A stretch of DNA of 64,000 nucleotides from Bradyrhizobium sp. WSM3983 (GTDB taxonomy: Bacteria > Pseudomonadota > Alphaproteobacteria > Rhizobiales > Xanthobacteraceae), in NCBI RefSeq assembly GCF_000473045.1, contig NZ_AXAY01000027.1:1-64000 (forward strand), written 5' to 3'. This document shows positions 44,498 to 53,701 of the stretch, piece by piece. The notes under the pieces are model-generated. The model worked only from the letters and a program-made list of their open reading frames with translations. It did not search any database and was not told the origin of the DNA. Numbering within the stretch: position 1 is the first letter of the stretch; the number at the start of each line of letters is the position of its first letter. Position numbers and translations under genes: made by a program.

Positions 44498-45310
44498 ATG
44501 TGCCAGATCGTCGCCAATCCGGCGCTGGCGGACTCCGCGCCGCTCAAGGCCGAGGTGCTGAAAGGCGTCGACTTCATCATCATCCGCGAGCTCACCAGCG
44601 GCATCTATTTCGGCGAACCGCGCGGCATCGAAACGCTGCCCGACGGCCAGCGCCGCGGTTTCAACACACAGCAATACACCACCAGCCAGGTCCGCCGGGT
44701 GGCGCGAACCGCGTTTGAACTGGCGCGGACGCGCAAGGGCAGGGTCTGCTCGGTCGATAAGGCCAATGTGCTGGAAACCAGCGTGCTGTGGCGCGAAGAA
44801 GTCACGGCGCTGCATGCTGCGGAATTCTCCGATGTCGAACTGACGCACCTCTATGTCGATAACGCCGCCATGCAGATCGTGCGGGCGCCGTCGCAGTTCG
44901 ACGTCATGGTGACCTGCAATATCTTTGGAGACATTCTCTCCGATTGCGCGGCGATGGCGTCCGGCTCGCTCGGCATGCTGCCGTCGGTCTCGCTCGGACC
45001 GCCCGACCGGCTGGGGCGCCGCAAGGCGCTCTATGAGCCGGTCCACGGCAGCGCGCCCGATATTGCGGGAAAAGGCATTGCCAATCCGCTCGGCTCGATC
45101 CTCAGCGTCGCGATGATGTTGCGCATCACCCTCAATCGGCCCGATGATGCCCTGCTGCTGGAGAAGGCCGTGGATACGGCCCTGGCGGCCGGGGCAAGAA
45201 CCGCCGATATCGCCGAGCCCGGCGCAAAAAGACTTTCGACCCAGGAGATGGGCGATGCGGTGCTGAACGCACTCGACAAAGTGGTCGGCAAGGAGAGGGA
45301 GCACGCGTGA
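44498..45310 (+). pseudogene. leuB: N-terminally truncated 3-isopropylmalate dehydrogenase-like protein
   Basis: A 270-residue frame matching the last three quarters of LeuB-type decarboxylating dehydrogenases: IIIRELTSGIYFGEPRGIE, VCSVDKANVLETSVLWREEV, LTHLYVDNAAMQIVRAPSQFDV, NIFGDILSDCAAM and EPVHGSAPDIAGKGIANP. The catalytic Lys and Asp residues are retained. The first 90-100 residues are missing and the flavoprotein remnant abuts it head to head. The intact end overlaps the next gene (TGATG). It is probably non-functional, unless a hybrid start is used. Confidence 0.8.
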
Positions 45311-46357
45311 TGAGAACTCGGGTCACCAGACGGGCCGCGCTGACGATTGTCGCCGGCGCCGGTGTCTCTATGGCGGCGGGGCGGGCGCGGGCTGATGTCA
45401 CGTCGGGCCGCGTGATCTATCCGGTGGCCATTCCGATCTATCAGTCTCAATTCGTCGCGGACCGGGCCGGATTCTTCAAGGAGGCCGGCCTCGACTGCAG
45501 GCTGATCCAGGGTGGAAGCGGCGTGAAGACGCGCGAGATCATCGCCTCGTCCCAGGGCGATATCGGTATCGGAGATATCACCCACCCGATGCAGCTCAGC
45601 AATCACGGCCGCAGTGCGCGGGTCCTGATGCCGGTCGATACGCGCAGCAACGCCGCGATCTTCATCATCCGCAAGGATCTCTTCGATCAGGGCATCACCA
45701 CCCTCGAGGCACTGGCGAAGTGGAAACGGCCTGACGGACGAAAGCCGATCGTTTCGGTGTCGTCGCTGGGCGGGACCAATCACGTATGGGCCTCCTACTA
45801 CATGGAAACCATGGGACTCGACGACAAGGTGACCTGGATCGGCACCGGCAACGTCGACACCATGATGGGCACGTTGAAAACGAAACAGGTCGATGTTCTC
45901 ATCAACTCGCCATCGATCCTGAAGGACTCGATCGAGCAGGGCTGGGGCGCGCTGTTGTTCGATGGAACGGACGAGGCGGTCTGGGCCAAGTATATCGGGG
46001 GCAAAGTTCCGGTGACCTCATTTCACCCTGCAGTCGACCATCGACAGGGACCCGCAGAAGATGCAGGCGTTCGTCACGGCGCTGTGGCGTGCAACCCAGT
46101 GGATCAAGGGGCATTCTCCCGAAGAGGTCTATGACGCGATCGAGCCTTATGTCGGGAGCACGTCGCGCGATGCGAACATTGTCGACATCACGGTCATGAA
46201 GAAGGTCACCGATTACGAAGGCATCATCGACGCGGACAGCTTCGCGCGCGGTCAGAAGGTCTGGTTTCGTGAAATGACCGGCATCAAGCCGCTCGCGATG
46301 GCCGAAATCGTCAATAGCAGCTTCATCGAAGCGGCACGCAAGGCCTATCCGGCTTGA
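45310..46357 (+). pseudogene. NMT1/THI5-like ABC substrate-binding protein, frameshifted
   Basis: The first frame (45310-46020) reads as a nitrate/sulfonate/taurine-type binding protein: a signal with TRRAALTIVAGAGVSMAAG and ARA-D, YQSQFVADRAGFFKEAGLDCRL, QGDIGIGDITHPMQLSN, and WIGTGNVDTMMGTLKTKQVD. At TCATTTCACC (about 46023) one extra T shifts the frame. The expected end (MQAFVTALWRATQWIKGHSPEEV, to 46357) lies in the next frame. Removing one base restores a protein of about 348 residues, so this may be a very recent mutation or a sequencing error. Confidence 0.85.
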
Positions 46358-47187
46358 CGGTGCGGGCCATGCACGTGTCGCGCCGCGTTGCCTCGCCCGA
46401 GATGCAGCGCATCGACGTGCGCGGCTTGTGCAAGACCTTCCAATTGGCAGGTACGGCCATCGAGGCGGTGCGCGACGTTTCCTTCAATGTCCGCCGCGGC
46501 GAATTCGTCGCTCTTTTGGGGCCATCCGGTTCAGGCAAGAGCACCGTCCTCAACATGATCGCGACACTGGTCAAGCCAACCAGCGGTCATATCCTGATCG
46601 ATGGAACGCCCGTTGTTCCCGGACAGGCGACGCCGAATGTCGGGTATGTGTTCCAGCGCGATACCCTGTTTCCCTGGTGCACCGTCGCCGACAACATCGG
46701 CTACGGCCTGCAACTGGCGGGCGTTCCGGTGGCGGAGCGAAAGGAACGTATCAGTGCCTGCCTGAAGCAAGCCGGGCTGCAGGATTTTGGCAACGCCTAT
46801 CCCTCGGCATTGTCGGGCGGCATGCGCCAGCGCGCGGCCTTGATGCGAACGCTGGTCGTTGAACCGCAGGTTCTGTTGATGGACGAGCCGTTCGGCGCGC
46901 TCGACACCCACACCAAGATCGATATGCACGATGTGCTGCTTCGCATCTGGGAACGCGAGCAGCAGACCGTGCTGTTCGTGACCCATGATCTCGGCGAGGC
47001 CCTGACACTGGCAGATCGCATCATTCTGTTTTCCGCGCGGCCCGGCCGGATCAAGGAGAGCTTCGAGGTGGATTTTGCCCGCCCGCGCAACGCCGTGAAG
47101 ATCCGGGAGACGCCGCGTTATGCCGAACTGTTTCAGCTGATCTGGCACTCGCTTGGCGAGGAGTTCATAAAGGGCCGTAGCCCATGA
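46354..47187 (+). CDS. ABC transporter ATPase, SsuB/TauB type
   Basis: A 277-residue ATPase with Walker A GPSGSGKST (56-64), signature LSGGMRQR (153-160) and Walker B VLLMDEP (173-179). GALDTHTKIDMHD and VTHDLGEALTLADR follow as in nitrate/sulfonate/taurine importers. It overlaps the binding-protein stop with TTG 46354; ATG 46369 is a possible later start. This is the only ABC ATPase in the window. Confidence 0.92.
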   Translation: MTVRAMHVSRRVASPEMQRIDVRGLCKTFQLAGTAIEAVRDVSFNVRRGEFVALLGPSGSGKSTVLNMIATLVKPTSGHILIDGTPVVPGQATPNVGYVFQRDTLFPWCTVADNIGYGLQLAGVPVAERKERISACLKQAGLQDFGNAYPSALSGGMRQRAALMRTLVVEPQVLLMDEPFGALDTHTKIDMHDVLLRIWEREQQTVLFVTHDLGEALTLADRIILFSARPGRIKESFEVDFARPRNAVKIRETPRYAELFQLIWHSLGEEFIKGRSP

Positions 47188-48059
47188 GGCGAGCGCGCCA
47201 CCCTGGCAGAACGTTGGCATGGCAAGCGATCATTTGCCTTTGCTTCCTTTCGATCTGGCAGTGGGGCTACGATCTGCACGGCCGCCTTCCCTGGCTGGTG
47301 CCGGATCTGCTCGACCCCTATTTCGTGTCCAAGCCCTCGGAAATCTTCGAGCATTTCCTGATCCTGAGCTGCCTCAAGTCGAAGGTCGGGGTGTTCAACG
47401 GCTGGTTCAATGGCGAATTCGGCCGCTGCATGGCACGATCCGAGAACAATCTCTGGATCGCGACCGCAGTCACCCTGAAGAACACGTTCTTCGGTTTCGT
47501 GACCGGCGTCAGTAGCGGCTTTGCCGCGGGCCTGGTGCTCGGCCGTTCGGATCGGTTGAGCGCAATTTTTCAGCCGTTCATCACGGCGGTGAATTCGATT
47601 CCCCGCATCGCTCTCGCGCCGATCATCGTGCTGGCCTTCGGCATCGGCGATACCTCGAAGATCGTCACGTCGTGGATCGTGGTCGTCTTTCTCGTCTTCT
47701 TCAATACGTTCGAAGGAGCGCGCTCGATCGACGAGGGTTTTGTCAATGCGGCGCGGCTGCTCGGCGCCAGCGAGTGGCAGATCACCCGCACGGTGGTCAT
47801 CCCCTCGACCATGGCCTGGGTCTTTGCCTCGCTGACACCCGCGATCTCCTTCGCCCTGATCGGGGTGATTGTCGGCGAGTTCATCGGTGCGGAACGGGGG
47901 ATCGGGCGCCTCATCATCGAGTCCGAGGCGCGAGCGGAGGCCTCGGGAATGATGGTCGCCGTCATCGTTCTGATGCTGGTCGGTGTTGCGCTATCCGCGT
48001 TGATCTGGCGGTTGCAGGCCTACCTGCTACGTTGGCAGCAGCACAATCTCGCTGAGTAG
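47184..48059 (+). CDS. ABC transporter permease, SsuC/TauC type
   Basis: A 291-residue permease with about six helices and the EAA-type loop NAARLLGASEWQITRTVVIPS near 187-207. It is coupled to the ATPase by ATGA. An unusually long insertion between the first helices (LKSKVGVFNGWFNGEFGRCMARSENN) would be periplasmic. The substrate is unknown; the family covers sulfonates, nitrate, thiamine precursors and aromatic acids. Confidence 0.9.
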   Translation: MRRARHPGRTLAWQAIICLCFLSIWQWGYDLHGRLPWLVPDLLDPYFVSKPSEIFEHFLILSCLKSKVGVFNGWFNGEFGRCMARSENNLWIATAVTLKNTFFGFVTGVSSGFAAGLVLGRSDRLSAIFQPFITAVNSIPRIALAPIIVLAFGIGDTSKIVTSWIVVVFLVFFNTFEGARSIDEGFVNAARLLGASEWQITRTVVIPSTMAWVFASLTPAISFALIGVIVGEFIGAERGIGRLIIESEARAEASGMMVAVIVLMLVGVALSALIWRLQAYLLRWQQHNLAE

Positions 48060-48107
48060 CCTGAACAACAGCGGGCTATCAGTTCGCCTCGGATCAGATA
48101 CGCGCCT

Positions 48108-48467
48108 TCAGCTCGAGGTTCGACGAGCCGCAATTGCGGTCATCTCGAGCTTGACGCCAGGGCCGAGGTCGGCCACCCCGATGACCGCGCGCGCCGGCAA
48201 AGATGCTTCCGCGAAGCATGCCTTCCAGGCCGTATTGAATGCGGCCTTCTCGCTGAGCTTAGTAACGAAGATCGTCACTTGCAGGACATGGGACCGGTCC
48301 GATCCGAGGGTTTCCAGCAAACGCGACAACTGGCCAAGTACATCATTTGCCTGGCCGGCCATATCGAGGCTCGTATCCTCAGGGACAATTCCACCGATGT
48401 AGAGCACGCCGTTGTGCTCGACAACCTCGTGGAGCAATCCCTCATAGGGTAGGACGCGCTTGATCAT
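48108..48467 (-). CDS. RidA family protein
   Basis: A 119-residue YjgF/YER057c/UK114 protein from ATG 48467 (GAGGTGG upstream). It shows YIGGIVPEDTSLDMAGQANDVLGQLSRLLE and VLQVTIFVTKLS with a C-terminal RAVIGVADLGPGVKLEMTAIA; the usual RIDA arginine is present (R in LPARAVIG). These proteins hydrolyse reactive enamines/imines or act in catabolic ring cleavage. It follows an SDR gene on the same strand. Confidence 0.88.
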   Translation of the reverse strand: MIKRVLPYEGLLHEVVEHNGVLYIGGIVPEDTSLDMAGQANDVLGQLSRLLETLGSDRSHVLQVTIFVTKLSEKAAFNTAWKACFAEASLPARAVIGVADLGPGVKLEMTAIAARRTSS

Positions 48468-48602
48468 GGTGCCACCTCTGACGTTGCCGGGACGGCCAGA
48501 CGTTTGTTGGAATAGCCGATGAATCTCCTGACAAGTCAACACGCATTCACAATCGGCGCATCCAAGCTGAGAGCTGGTGCATGCACCAGCTCTCAAAGGA
48601 TC

Positions 48603-49361
48603 TCACACCCAGCCACCATCGACGATGTAGTGCTGGGCGGTGCAGGCGGAGGCCTCGTCGGAGGCGAGGAAGACGGTGAATTTCGCGACCTCGTCCGGCA
48701 CCAGCCTGCGCTTCAGGCATTGCCGCTGCTGCAATTCGACCTCGCCCGCCGGCGTCATCCATTTCTCGAGTTGGCGGTCGGTCATGATCCAGCCCGGTGC
48801 GATCGCGTTCACGCGGATATTGTAGGGACCGTAGTCGCGCGCCAGCGAGCGTGTCAGGCCGATCACGCCTGATTTGCTGGCGGTGTATGCCGCCATGCCG
48901 CCTTGTCCGGCGATCCACGATACCGAGCCGAAGTTGATGATGGCGCCGGCATTCGCGGCCTTCATGTCCGGCAGCACGGCTTGCGACGCAAAGAACTGGT
49001 GCTTCAAATTCACCGCGATGCGGTCGTCCCAATATTCCGGCGTCATCTCCTCGGTCTTGTGCCGTTCATCATGCGCGGCGTTGTTGATGAGGATGTTGAT
49101 CGCGCCGTGCGCCTTGCGCGCCTCCACCACGCCGGCGCGTAGCGCGGGGATGTCGGTCAGGTCGACCTGTTGGAAATGCGCGGTGAGACCTTGATCCGAT
49201 AGCTCGCGCGCCAGGCGTTGGCCCTCGTCGACCTTGATGTCGAAGAACACGACCCTGGATTTCTGCTGCGCGAAGTGCCGCACGATCGCAGCGCCAATGC
49301 CCGCTGCGCCTCCGGTGACGAGAACGACCTTGCCGGCAAGGTCGGAATAGATGGCAGCCAT
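48603..49361 (-). CDS. SDR-family oxidoreductase (sugar or alcohol dehydrogenase type)
   Basis: A 252-residue classical SDR with all motifs: TGGAAGIG (16-23), NNAAHD, catalytic serine in FGSVSWIAG and YTASK with Tyr and Lys, then the PGWIMTD loop. GAGAGG precedes ATG 49361; GTG 49367 is an alternative. It is divergent from the thu-like operon, so it may belong to the same sugar pathway. Confidence 0.9.
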   Translation of the reverse strand: MAAIYSDLAGKVVLVTGGAAGIGAAIVRHFAQQKSRVVFFDIKVDEGQRLARELSDQGLTAHFQQVDLTDIPALRAGVVEARKAHGAINILINNAAHDERHKTEEMTPEYWDDRIAVNLKHQFFASQAVLPDMKAANAGAIINFGSVSWIAGQGGMAAYTASKSGVIGLTRSLARDYGPYNIRVNAIAPGWIMTDRQLEKWMTPAGEVELQQRQCLKRRLVPDEVAKFTVFLASDEASACTAQHYIVDGGWV

Positions 49362-49436
49362 GGGCACCTCTCAGTTTGTTGCGGGCAGCGCGACTGCCGG
49401 CCCGATTCTTTTTCCTGACCTTAGCCATTCCTTTCG

Positions 49437-49473
49437 TGAGGTGCATAGGTCAGAATTTGTGTTGCGCACCTCA
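49437..49473 (+). promoter_or_regulatory. Inverted repeat between the SDR gene and the thu-like operon
   Basis: TGAGGTGC (49437-49444) and GCACCTCA (49466-49473) are perfect 8-base inverted arms separated by 21 bases, about 54 bases before the binding-protein start. Two sites with this spacing could bind a regulator, or the RNA could form a stem-loop. It does not resemble the TGCAA/TTGCA sites of the other LacI locus. Confidence 0.4.
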
Positions 49474-49526
49474 AAAATCAAAGGCAGAATTGCAGCCAAA
49501 GAATAAGAGCCGGTTGGGAGGATGTG

Positions 49527-50786
49527 ATGAGGCTGCTCACGAAGCTGGGACTCGCCGCTGCCGTATGCCTGCTTGGCGCCAACGTCGCCGCAGCCGACAC
49601 CACAGTGAAATGGCTGCACATCGAGGTCAATCCGGCCCAGGTGAAGATCTGGGAGGAGGTTGCGCGTGCCTATGAGGCCTTGCATCCCGGCGTGAAGGTC
49701 GAGATGCAGTTCCTCGAGAACGAGGCCTACAAGGCCAAGCTGCCGACCATCCTGCAATCCAAGGACCGGCCGAACATCATCTACAGCTGGGCCGGCGGCG
49801 TCCTGAAGACCCAGATCGAGGCCGGCGTCCTCGACGACATCACCGACTCTGTGAAGGGTTACAGCGACAGCCTCACCCCGGCTGCGCTCGCCGCCTTCAC
49901 CAGCAATGGCAAGATTTACGGCCTGCCGACCGCGCTGTCGCAGGTCGGATTCCTCTGCAACAAGGAGCTGATGGCCAAGGCGAAGGTCGATCCTGCTGCC
50001 ATCAAGAGCTGGGACGATCTGCTCGCCGCAGTGAAGACGTTGAAGGCAGCCGGCGTGACGCCAATCGTGGTCGGCGGCGCCGACAAATGGCCGCTGCATT
50101 TCTACTGGACGCATCTCGCGGTTCGCGTCGGCGGCAAGGCGGCCTTCGATGCGGCGCTGCGTGGCGAGAATGGCGGCTTTGCCGGCGAGACCTTCCAAAG
50201 ATCAGGCGAGTTGTTCAAGCAGCTCGTTGATCTCCAGCCGTTCCAGAACGGCTTTCTCGGTTTCAAGAACCCGCAGGCCGTTGGCTATTTCGGCGACGGC
50301 AAGGCGGCGATGACGCTCGCGATCTCGACCGTCTATAACCTGCAGCGCGCGCTCGCTGCCGACAAGGTGGGATTGAGCGAGGACAGAATTTGCTGGTTCG
50401 ATTTTCCGGTCGTGTCAGGCGGCAAGGGCGCGCCGACGGATACGCTCGGCGGCATCACCGGTTGGCTGATCACCAAGGGCTCGCCGAAGGAGGCGGTCGA
50501 TTTCCTGAAGTACTTTATCTCCAAGGACGTGCAGACGCGGCTCGCGGCGTCCAATTTCATCATCCCCGTGGTGCAGGGCGCGGACGCCGGCCTCAACAAT
50601 TCCTTCATGAAGCTGATCGCGTCCAACCTCGCGAAGTCGAACTACCACCAGAATTTCTATGACCAGAGTCTCGGCCCCTCGGTTGGCCGCGTCGTCAACG
50701 ACGTCACCGCGGAGATCGCCGGTGGCAGCATGAGCCCGCAGGACGCTGCGAAAGCGATCGAAGCGGCGCGGAAGCAGGGTAACTGA
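49527..50786 (+). CDS. CUT1 sugar ABC transporter substrate-binding protein (ThuE-like)
   Basis: A 419-residue family 1 binding protein with a signal peptide (LLTKLGLAAAVCLLGANVAAA-D). It shows YEALHPGVKVEMQFLENEAYKAKLPTILQSKD, YSWAGGVLKTQIEAGVLDDI and GLPTALSQVGFLCNKELMAKA. GGGAGG lies upstream of ATG 49527. It is followed by two permeases, a Gfo/Idh/MocA enzyme, ThuA and a LacI regulator, an order resembling the rhizobial trehalose/maltitol thu operon. Confidence 0.92.
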   Translation: MRLLTKLGLAAAVCLLGANVAAADTTVKWLHIEVNPAQVKIWEEVARAYEALHPGVKVEMQFLENEAYKAKLPTILQSKDRPNIIYSWAGGVLKTQIEAGVLDDITDSVKGYSDSLTPAALAAFTSNGKIYGLPTALSQVGFLCNKELMAKAKVDPAAIKSWDDLLAAVKTLKAAGVTPIVVGGADKWPLHFYWTHLAVRVGGKAAFDAALRGENGGFAGETFQRSGELFKQLVDLQPFQNGFLGFKNPQAVGYFGDGKAAMTLAISTVYNLQRALAADKVGLSEDRICWFDFPVVSGGKGAPTDTLGGITGWLITKGSPKEAVDFLKYFISKDVQTRLAASNFIIPVVQGADAGLNNSFMKLIASNLAKSNYHQNFYDQSLGPSVGRVVNDVTAEIAGGSMSPQDAAKAIEAARKQGN

Positions 50787-50788
50787 CG

Positions 50789-51730
50789 GTGGCGCGGCGG
50801 ATCGCGATCGCGTCGCCGATGGGCGTTGCCGGCGAGACGGTCTCGCAGGCCGCGGTCCGCGGCCCGAGTTGGGACGGCCGCTCCACCGTCCTGGTCCTGT
50901 TCCTGCCGCCGGCGCTGCTGCTGTTCACATTGTTCGTGGTGCTTCCGATCGGCGAGGCGGCCTGGTATTCCGGCTTCAACTGGAACGGCTTTGGCCGGCC
51001 GACCAATTGGATCGGCTTCGACAATTACCGCTTCGTGCTGGAAACGCGCGCCTTCTGGCTCGCGCTGCGCAACAACGGGCTGATCATCGCGGTCTCGCTC
51101 GCGATCCAGCTCCCGCTCGCGCTCACGCTGGCGTTGATGCTCGCCGAACGATTTCGCGGGGCGGTCGCGCTGCGCATGCTGTTCTTCATGCCCTACATCC
51201 TGGCCGAGATCGCGACCGGGTTGATCTTCAGCTTCGTCTATGACGGCGACTACGGCCTTGTCGCCTCGATCTGGCGCACCTTCGGCGCCGAGCCGCCACA
51301 TCTGCTGGCCTCGACCGACACGGCGATGCTGGCGGTGCTGATCGTGATCGTCTGGAAGTATTTTGGCTTCCACATGATGCTGTTCATCGCGGCGCTGCAA
51401 AGCCTCGACAAGAGCCTGATCGAGGCGGCGCGGATCGACGGCGCAACGCGCTCGCAAGCCCTGCGCCATGTCGTCATCCCCTTGCTCTATCCGACGATCC
51501 GGCTTTCCGTGTTCTTCGCCATCGTCGGCTCGCTGCAGCTGTTCGACCTCGTCATGCCGCTGACGCGCGGGGGGCCAGCGGACTCCTCTAACACCATGGT
51601 GAGCTTCCTTTACAACAACGGCATTTCGCGCATGCGTGTCGGCTATGGCAGCGCCATCGGCGTCATCCTGTTCGTGATTTGCGTGACCTTTGCGTTCACC
51701 TACAAGCGATGGTTCATGCGCGATGAGTAA
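50789..51730 (+). CDS. Sugar ABC transporter permease (ThuF-like)
   Basis: A 313-residue MalF-type permease with six helices and the EAA loop EAARIDGATRSQALRHVVIPLL near 211-232. It starts at GTG 50789, two bases after the binding-protein stop, and overlaps the following permease. Confidence 0.92.
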   Translation: MARRIAIASPMGVAGETVSQAAVRGPSWDGRSTVLVLFLPPALLLFTLFVVLPIGEAAWYSGFNWNGFGRPTNWIGFDNYRFVLETRAFWLALRNNGLIIAVSLAIQLPLALTLALMLAERFRGAVALRMLFFMPYILAEIATGLIFSFVYDGDYGLVASIWRTFGAEPPHLLASTDTAMLAVLIVIVWKYFGFHMMLFIAALQSLDKSLIEAARIDGATRSQALRHVVIPLLYPTIRLSVFFAIVGSLQLFDLVMPLTRGGPADSSNTMVSFLYNNGISRMRVGYGSAIGVILFVICVTFAFTYKRWFMRDE

Positions 51731-52571
51731 CGCCGAGATCACCCGCACGCCGTTCGATCCCGCTGTGCTGTTCAAGGCGGCGTTCCTCGCCGTCGTTGCC
51801 GTCTTCGTGCTGGTGCCGTTGCTCGCGACCCTGCTCGGCGGCTTCAAATCGCTCGGCGAATTGCGCGTGAATCCGTTCGGCCTGCCGCGCCACTGGGAAT
51901 GGCAGAACTATGCCGACATCCTGTTCTCCGGGCGTTACTGGCAGCTCCTGCGCAACTCGCTGATCATCTCGACGCTCACGGTGATATTGACCCTGATCAC
52001 AGCCTCGATGGCGGCGTTCACCTTCGCCCATGTCAAGTTCTACGGCTCATCGATGCTGCTGAGCTACCTGACGCTCGGCCTGCTGTTTCCGGCAGCGACC
52101 GCCGTGCTGCCGTTGTTCATCAAGGTGCGCGATCTCGGACTGCTCGATACTTATTTCGGCGTCGCGCTGCCGCAGGTGGCCTTCAGCCTCGCCATGAGCG
52201 TGCTGCTGCTGCGGCGCTTCTTCAAGGACATTCCCCATGAACTGCTCGAGGCGGCGCTGGTCGATGGCTGCAGCTACATCAAGTTCTTCCGCTACGTGAC
52301 GCTGCCGTTGTCCCGGCCGATCCTGGCGACCGTGGGGACCATCACCTTCGTCAACAGCTGGAATGCGTATCTTCTGCCGCTGGTGATGCTCAACACCGAT
52401 GCGCTCTATCCCTGGCCGCTCGGCATCATGATTTACCAGGGCGAGTATTCGTCCGAATGGCACCTGATCCTGGCCTTCATCACGCTCACCATCCTGCCGA
52501 CGATCATTCTGTTCCTGCTGGCACAGAAGCACATCGTCGCCGGCCTCACCGCAGGCGCGGTCAAGGGATGA
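51723..52571 (+). CDS. Sugar ABC transporter permease (ThuG-like)
   Basis: A 282-residue MalG-type permease from ATG 51723 (MSNAEITRT), overlapping the previous gene by 8 bases. It has six helices, the contact loop EAALVDGCSYIKFFRYVTLPLS and the C-terminal KHIVAGLTAGAVKG. No ATPase gene (thuK in rhizobia) follows. Confidence 0.92.
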   Translation: MSNAEITRTPFDPAVLFKAAFLAVVAVFVLVPLLATLLGGFKSLGELRVNPFGLPRHWEWQNYADILFSGRYWQLLRNSLIISTLTVILTLITASMAAFTFAHVKFYGSSMLLSYLTLGLLFPAATAVLPLFIKVRDLGLLDTYFGVALPQVAFSLAMSVLLLRRFFKDIPHELLEAALVDGCSYIKFFRYVTLPLSRPILATVGTITFVNSWNAYLLPLVMLNTDALYPWPLGIMIYQGEYSSEWHLILAFITLTILPTIILFLLAQKHIVAGLTAGAVKG

Positions 52572-52593
52572 ACGGTACCTCACGGAGATCACA

Positions 52594-53691
52594 ATGAGAA
52601 AAGTCGGCGTCGGAATTATCGGCTGCGGCAATATCAGCACCGCGTATCTGAAAGCTGCCCAACGCTTCCCGGTCATGGAGATCAAGGCGCTCGCCGACAT
52701 GCGCAGCGACGCGGCGGAGCGCCAGGGCGCCGCCTTCGGGCTGCCGGCGATGCGGGTCGATCAGCTGCTCAAACGCGACGACGTCGAGATCGTCATCAAT
52801 CTCTCCGTGCCGCTCGCCCACACCGACGTCAGCCTCGCGGTGCTGAACGCCGGCAAGCACGTTCACTCCGAGAAGCCGCTCGGCATCAACGTCACGGAAG
52901 CCCGCAAGGTGATGGATATCGCCGCGCAGAAGAACCTGCGCGTCGGCTGCGCGCCCGACACGTTCCTCGGCGGGGGGCACCAGACCGCGCGCAAGCTGAT
53001 CGACGACGGTGCGATCGGCACGCCCGTGGCGGGCAGCGCCTTCTTCGGCTGCCCCGGCCACGAGCGCTGGCATCCGGCGCCGGGATTCTACTATCTGCGC
53101 GGCGGCGGGCCGATGCTCGACATGGGCCCTTATTACATCACTGATCTCGTGCAGCTGCTGGGCCCGGTCGCGAGCGTGATGGGATCTGTAGCACGCCCGA
53201 AATCCGAGCGCCTGGTCACCAGCCAGCCGATGAACGGCGCCTTGATCCCGGTCGAGGTTTCGACCCATGTCGCGGGCACGCTCGAATTCGAGAGCGGCGC
53301 GGTCGTCTCGATCGCGATGAGCTTTGATGTGCCGAAGCACCGGCGCGCGCCGATCGAGATCTATGGTGACAAGGGCAGCATGCTGGTGCCGGACCCGAAC
53401 CGCTTCGGGGGCGAGGTGCAGGTCGCGAAGACCGGCGGCGAATGGGAGACGGTGCCGTTGACACACGGTCACGTTGAAGGCGAGTTCCGTTCCATCGGCG
53501 TGGCCGACATGGCCTCCGCGATCCTGAACAACCGGCCGCATCGTGCCAGCGGTGCGCTCGCTTTCCATGTGCTGGAGGTGATGGAGGCGTTCCAGACCTC
53601 CGCCGACGAAGGGCGGCGCGTCAAGATCGAGAACCGCGTCGAGCGGCCGGCAATGTTGCCGGCCGGACGTGAAACCGGACAGATCGACTGA
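52594..53691 (+). CDS. Gfo/Idh/MocA family oxidoreductase (ThuB-like)
   Basis: A 365-residue NAD(P)-dependent oxidoreductase: Rossmann motif GVGIIGCGNISTAYL (5-19), EKPLG near 89-93 and the C-terminal sugar-binding fold. In thu operons the ThuB protein of this family acts in trehalose and maltitol use via 3-keto derivatives. The same role here is inference from neighbours (ThuA follows after 10 bases). Confidence 0.9.
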   Translation: MRKVGVGIIGCGNISTAYLKAAQRFPVMEIKALADMRSDAAERQGAAFGLPAMRVDQLLKRDDVEIVINLSVPLAHTDVSLAVLNAGKHVHSEKPLGINVTEARKVMDIAAQKNLRVGCAPDTFLGGGHQTARKLIDDGAIGTPVAGSAFFGCPGHERWHPAPGFYYLRGGGPMLDMGPYYITDLVQLLGPVASVMGSVARPKSERLVTSQPMNGALIPVEVSTHVAGTLEFESGAVVSIAMSFDVPKHRRAPIEIYGDKGSMLVPDPNRFGGEVQVAKTGGEWETVPLTHGHVEGEFRSIGVADMASAILNNRPHRASGALAFHVLEVMEAFQTSADEGRRVKIENRVERPAMLPAGRETGQID

Positions 53692-53701
53692 GGGAATGAC
53701 C

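Noticed and set aside
43370..45304. 644-codon minus-strand frame read as one flavoprotein
   Set aside because: The first half is antisense to leuB and only the second half is flavoprotein; the natural flavoprotein end is in another frame.
50657..51847. 396-codon minus-strand open frame
   Set aside because: Antisense to the thu-like permease; composition is Arg/His/Glu-rich and shadow-like.
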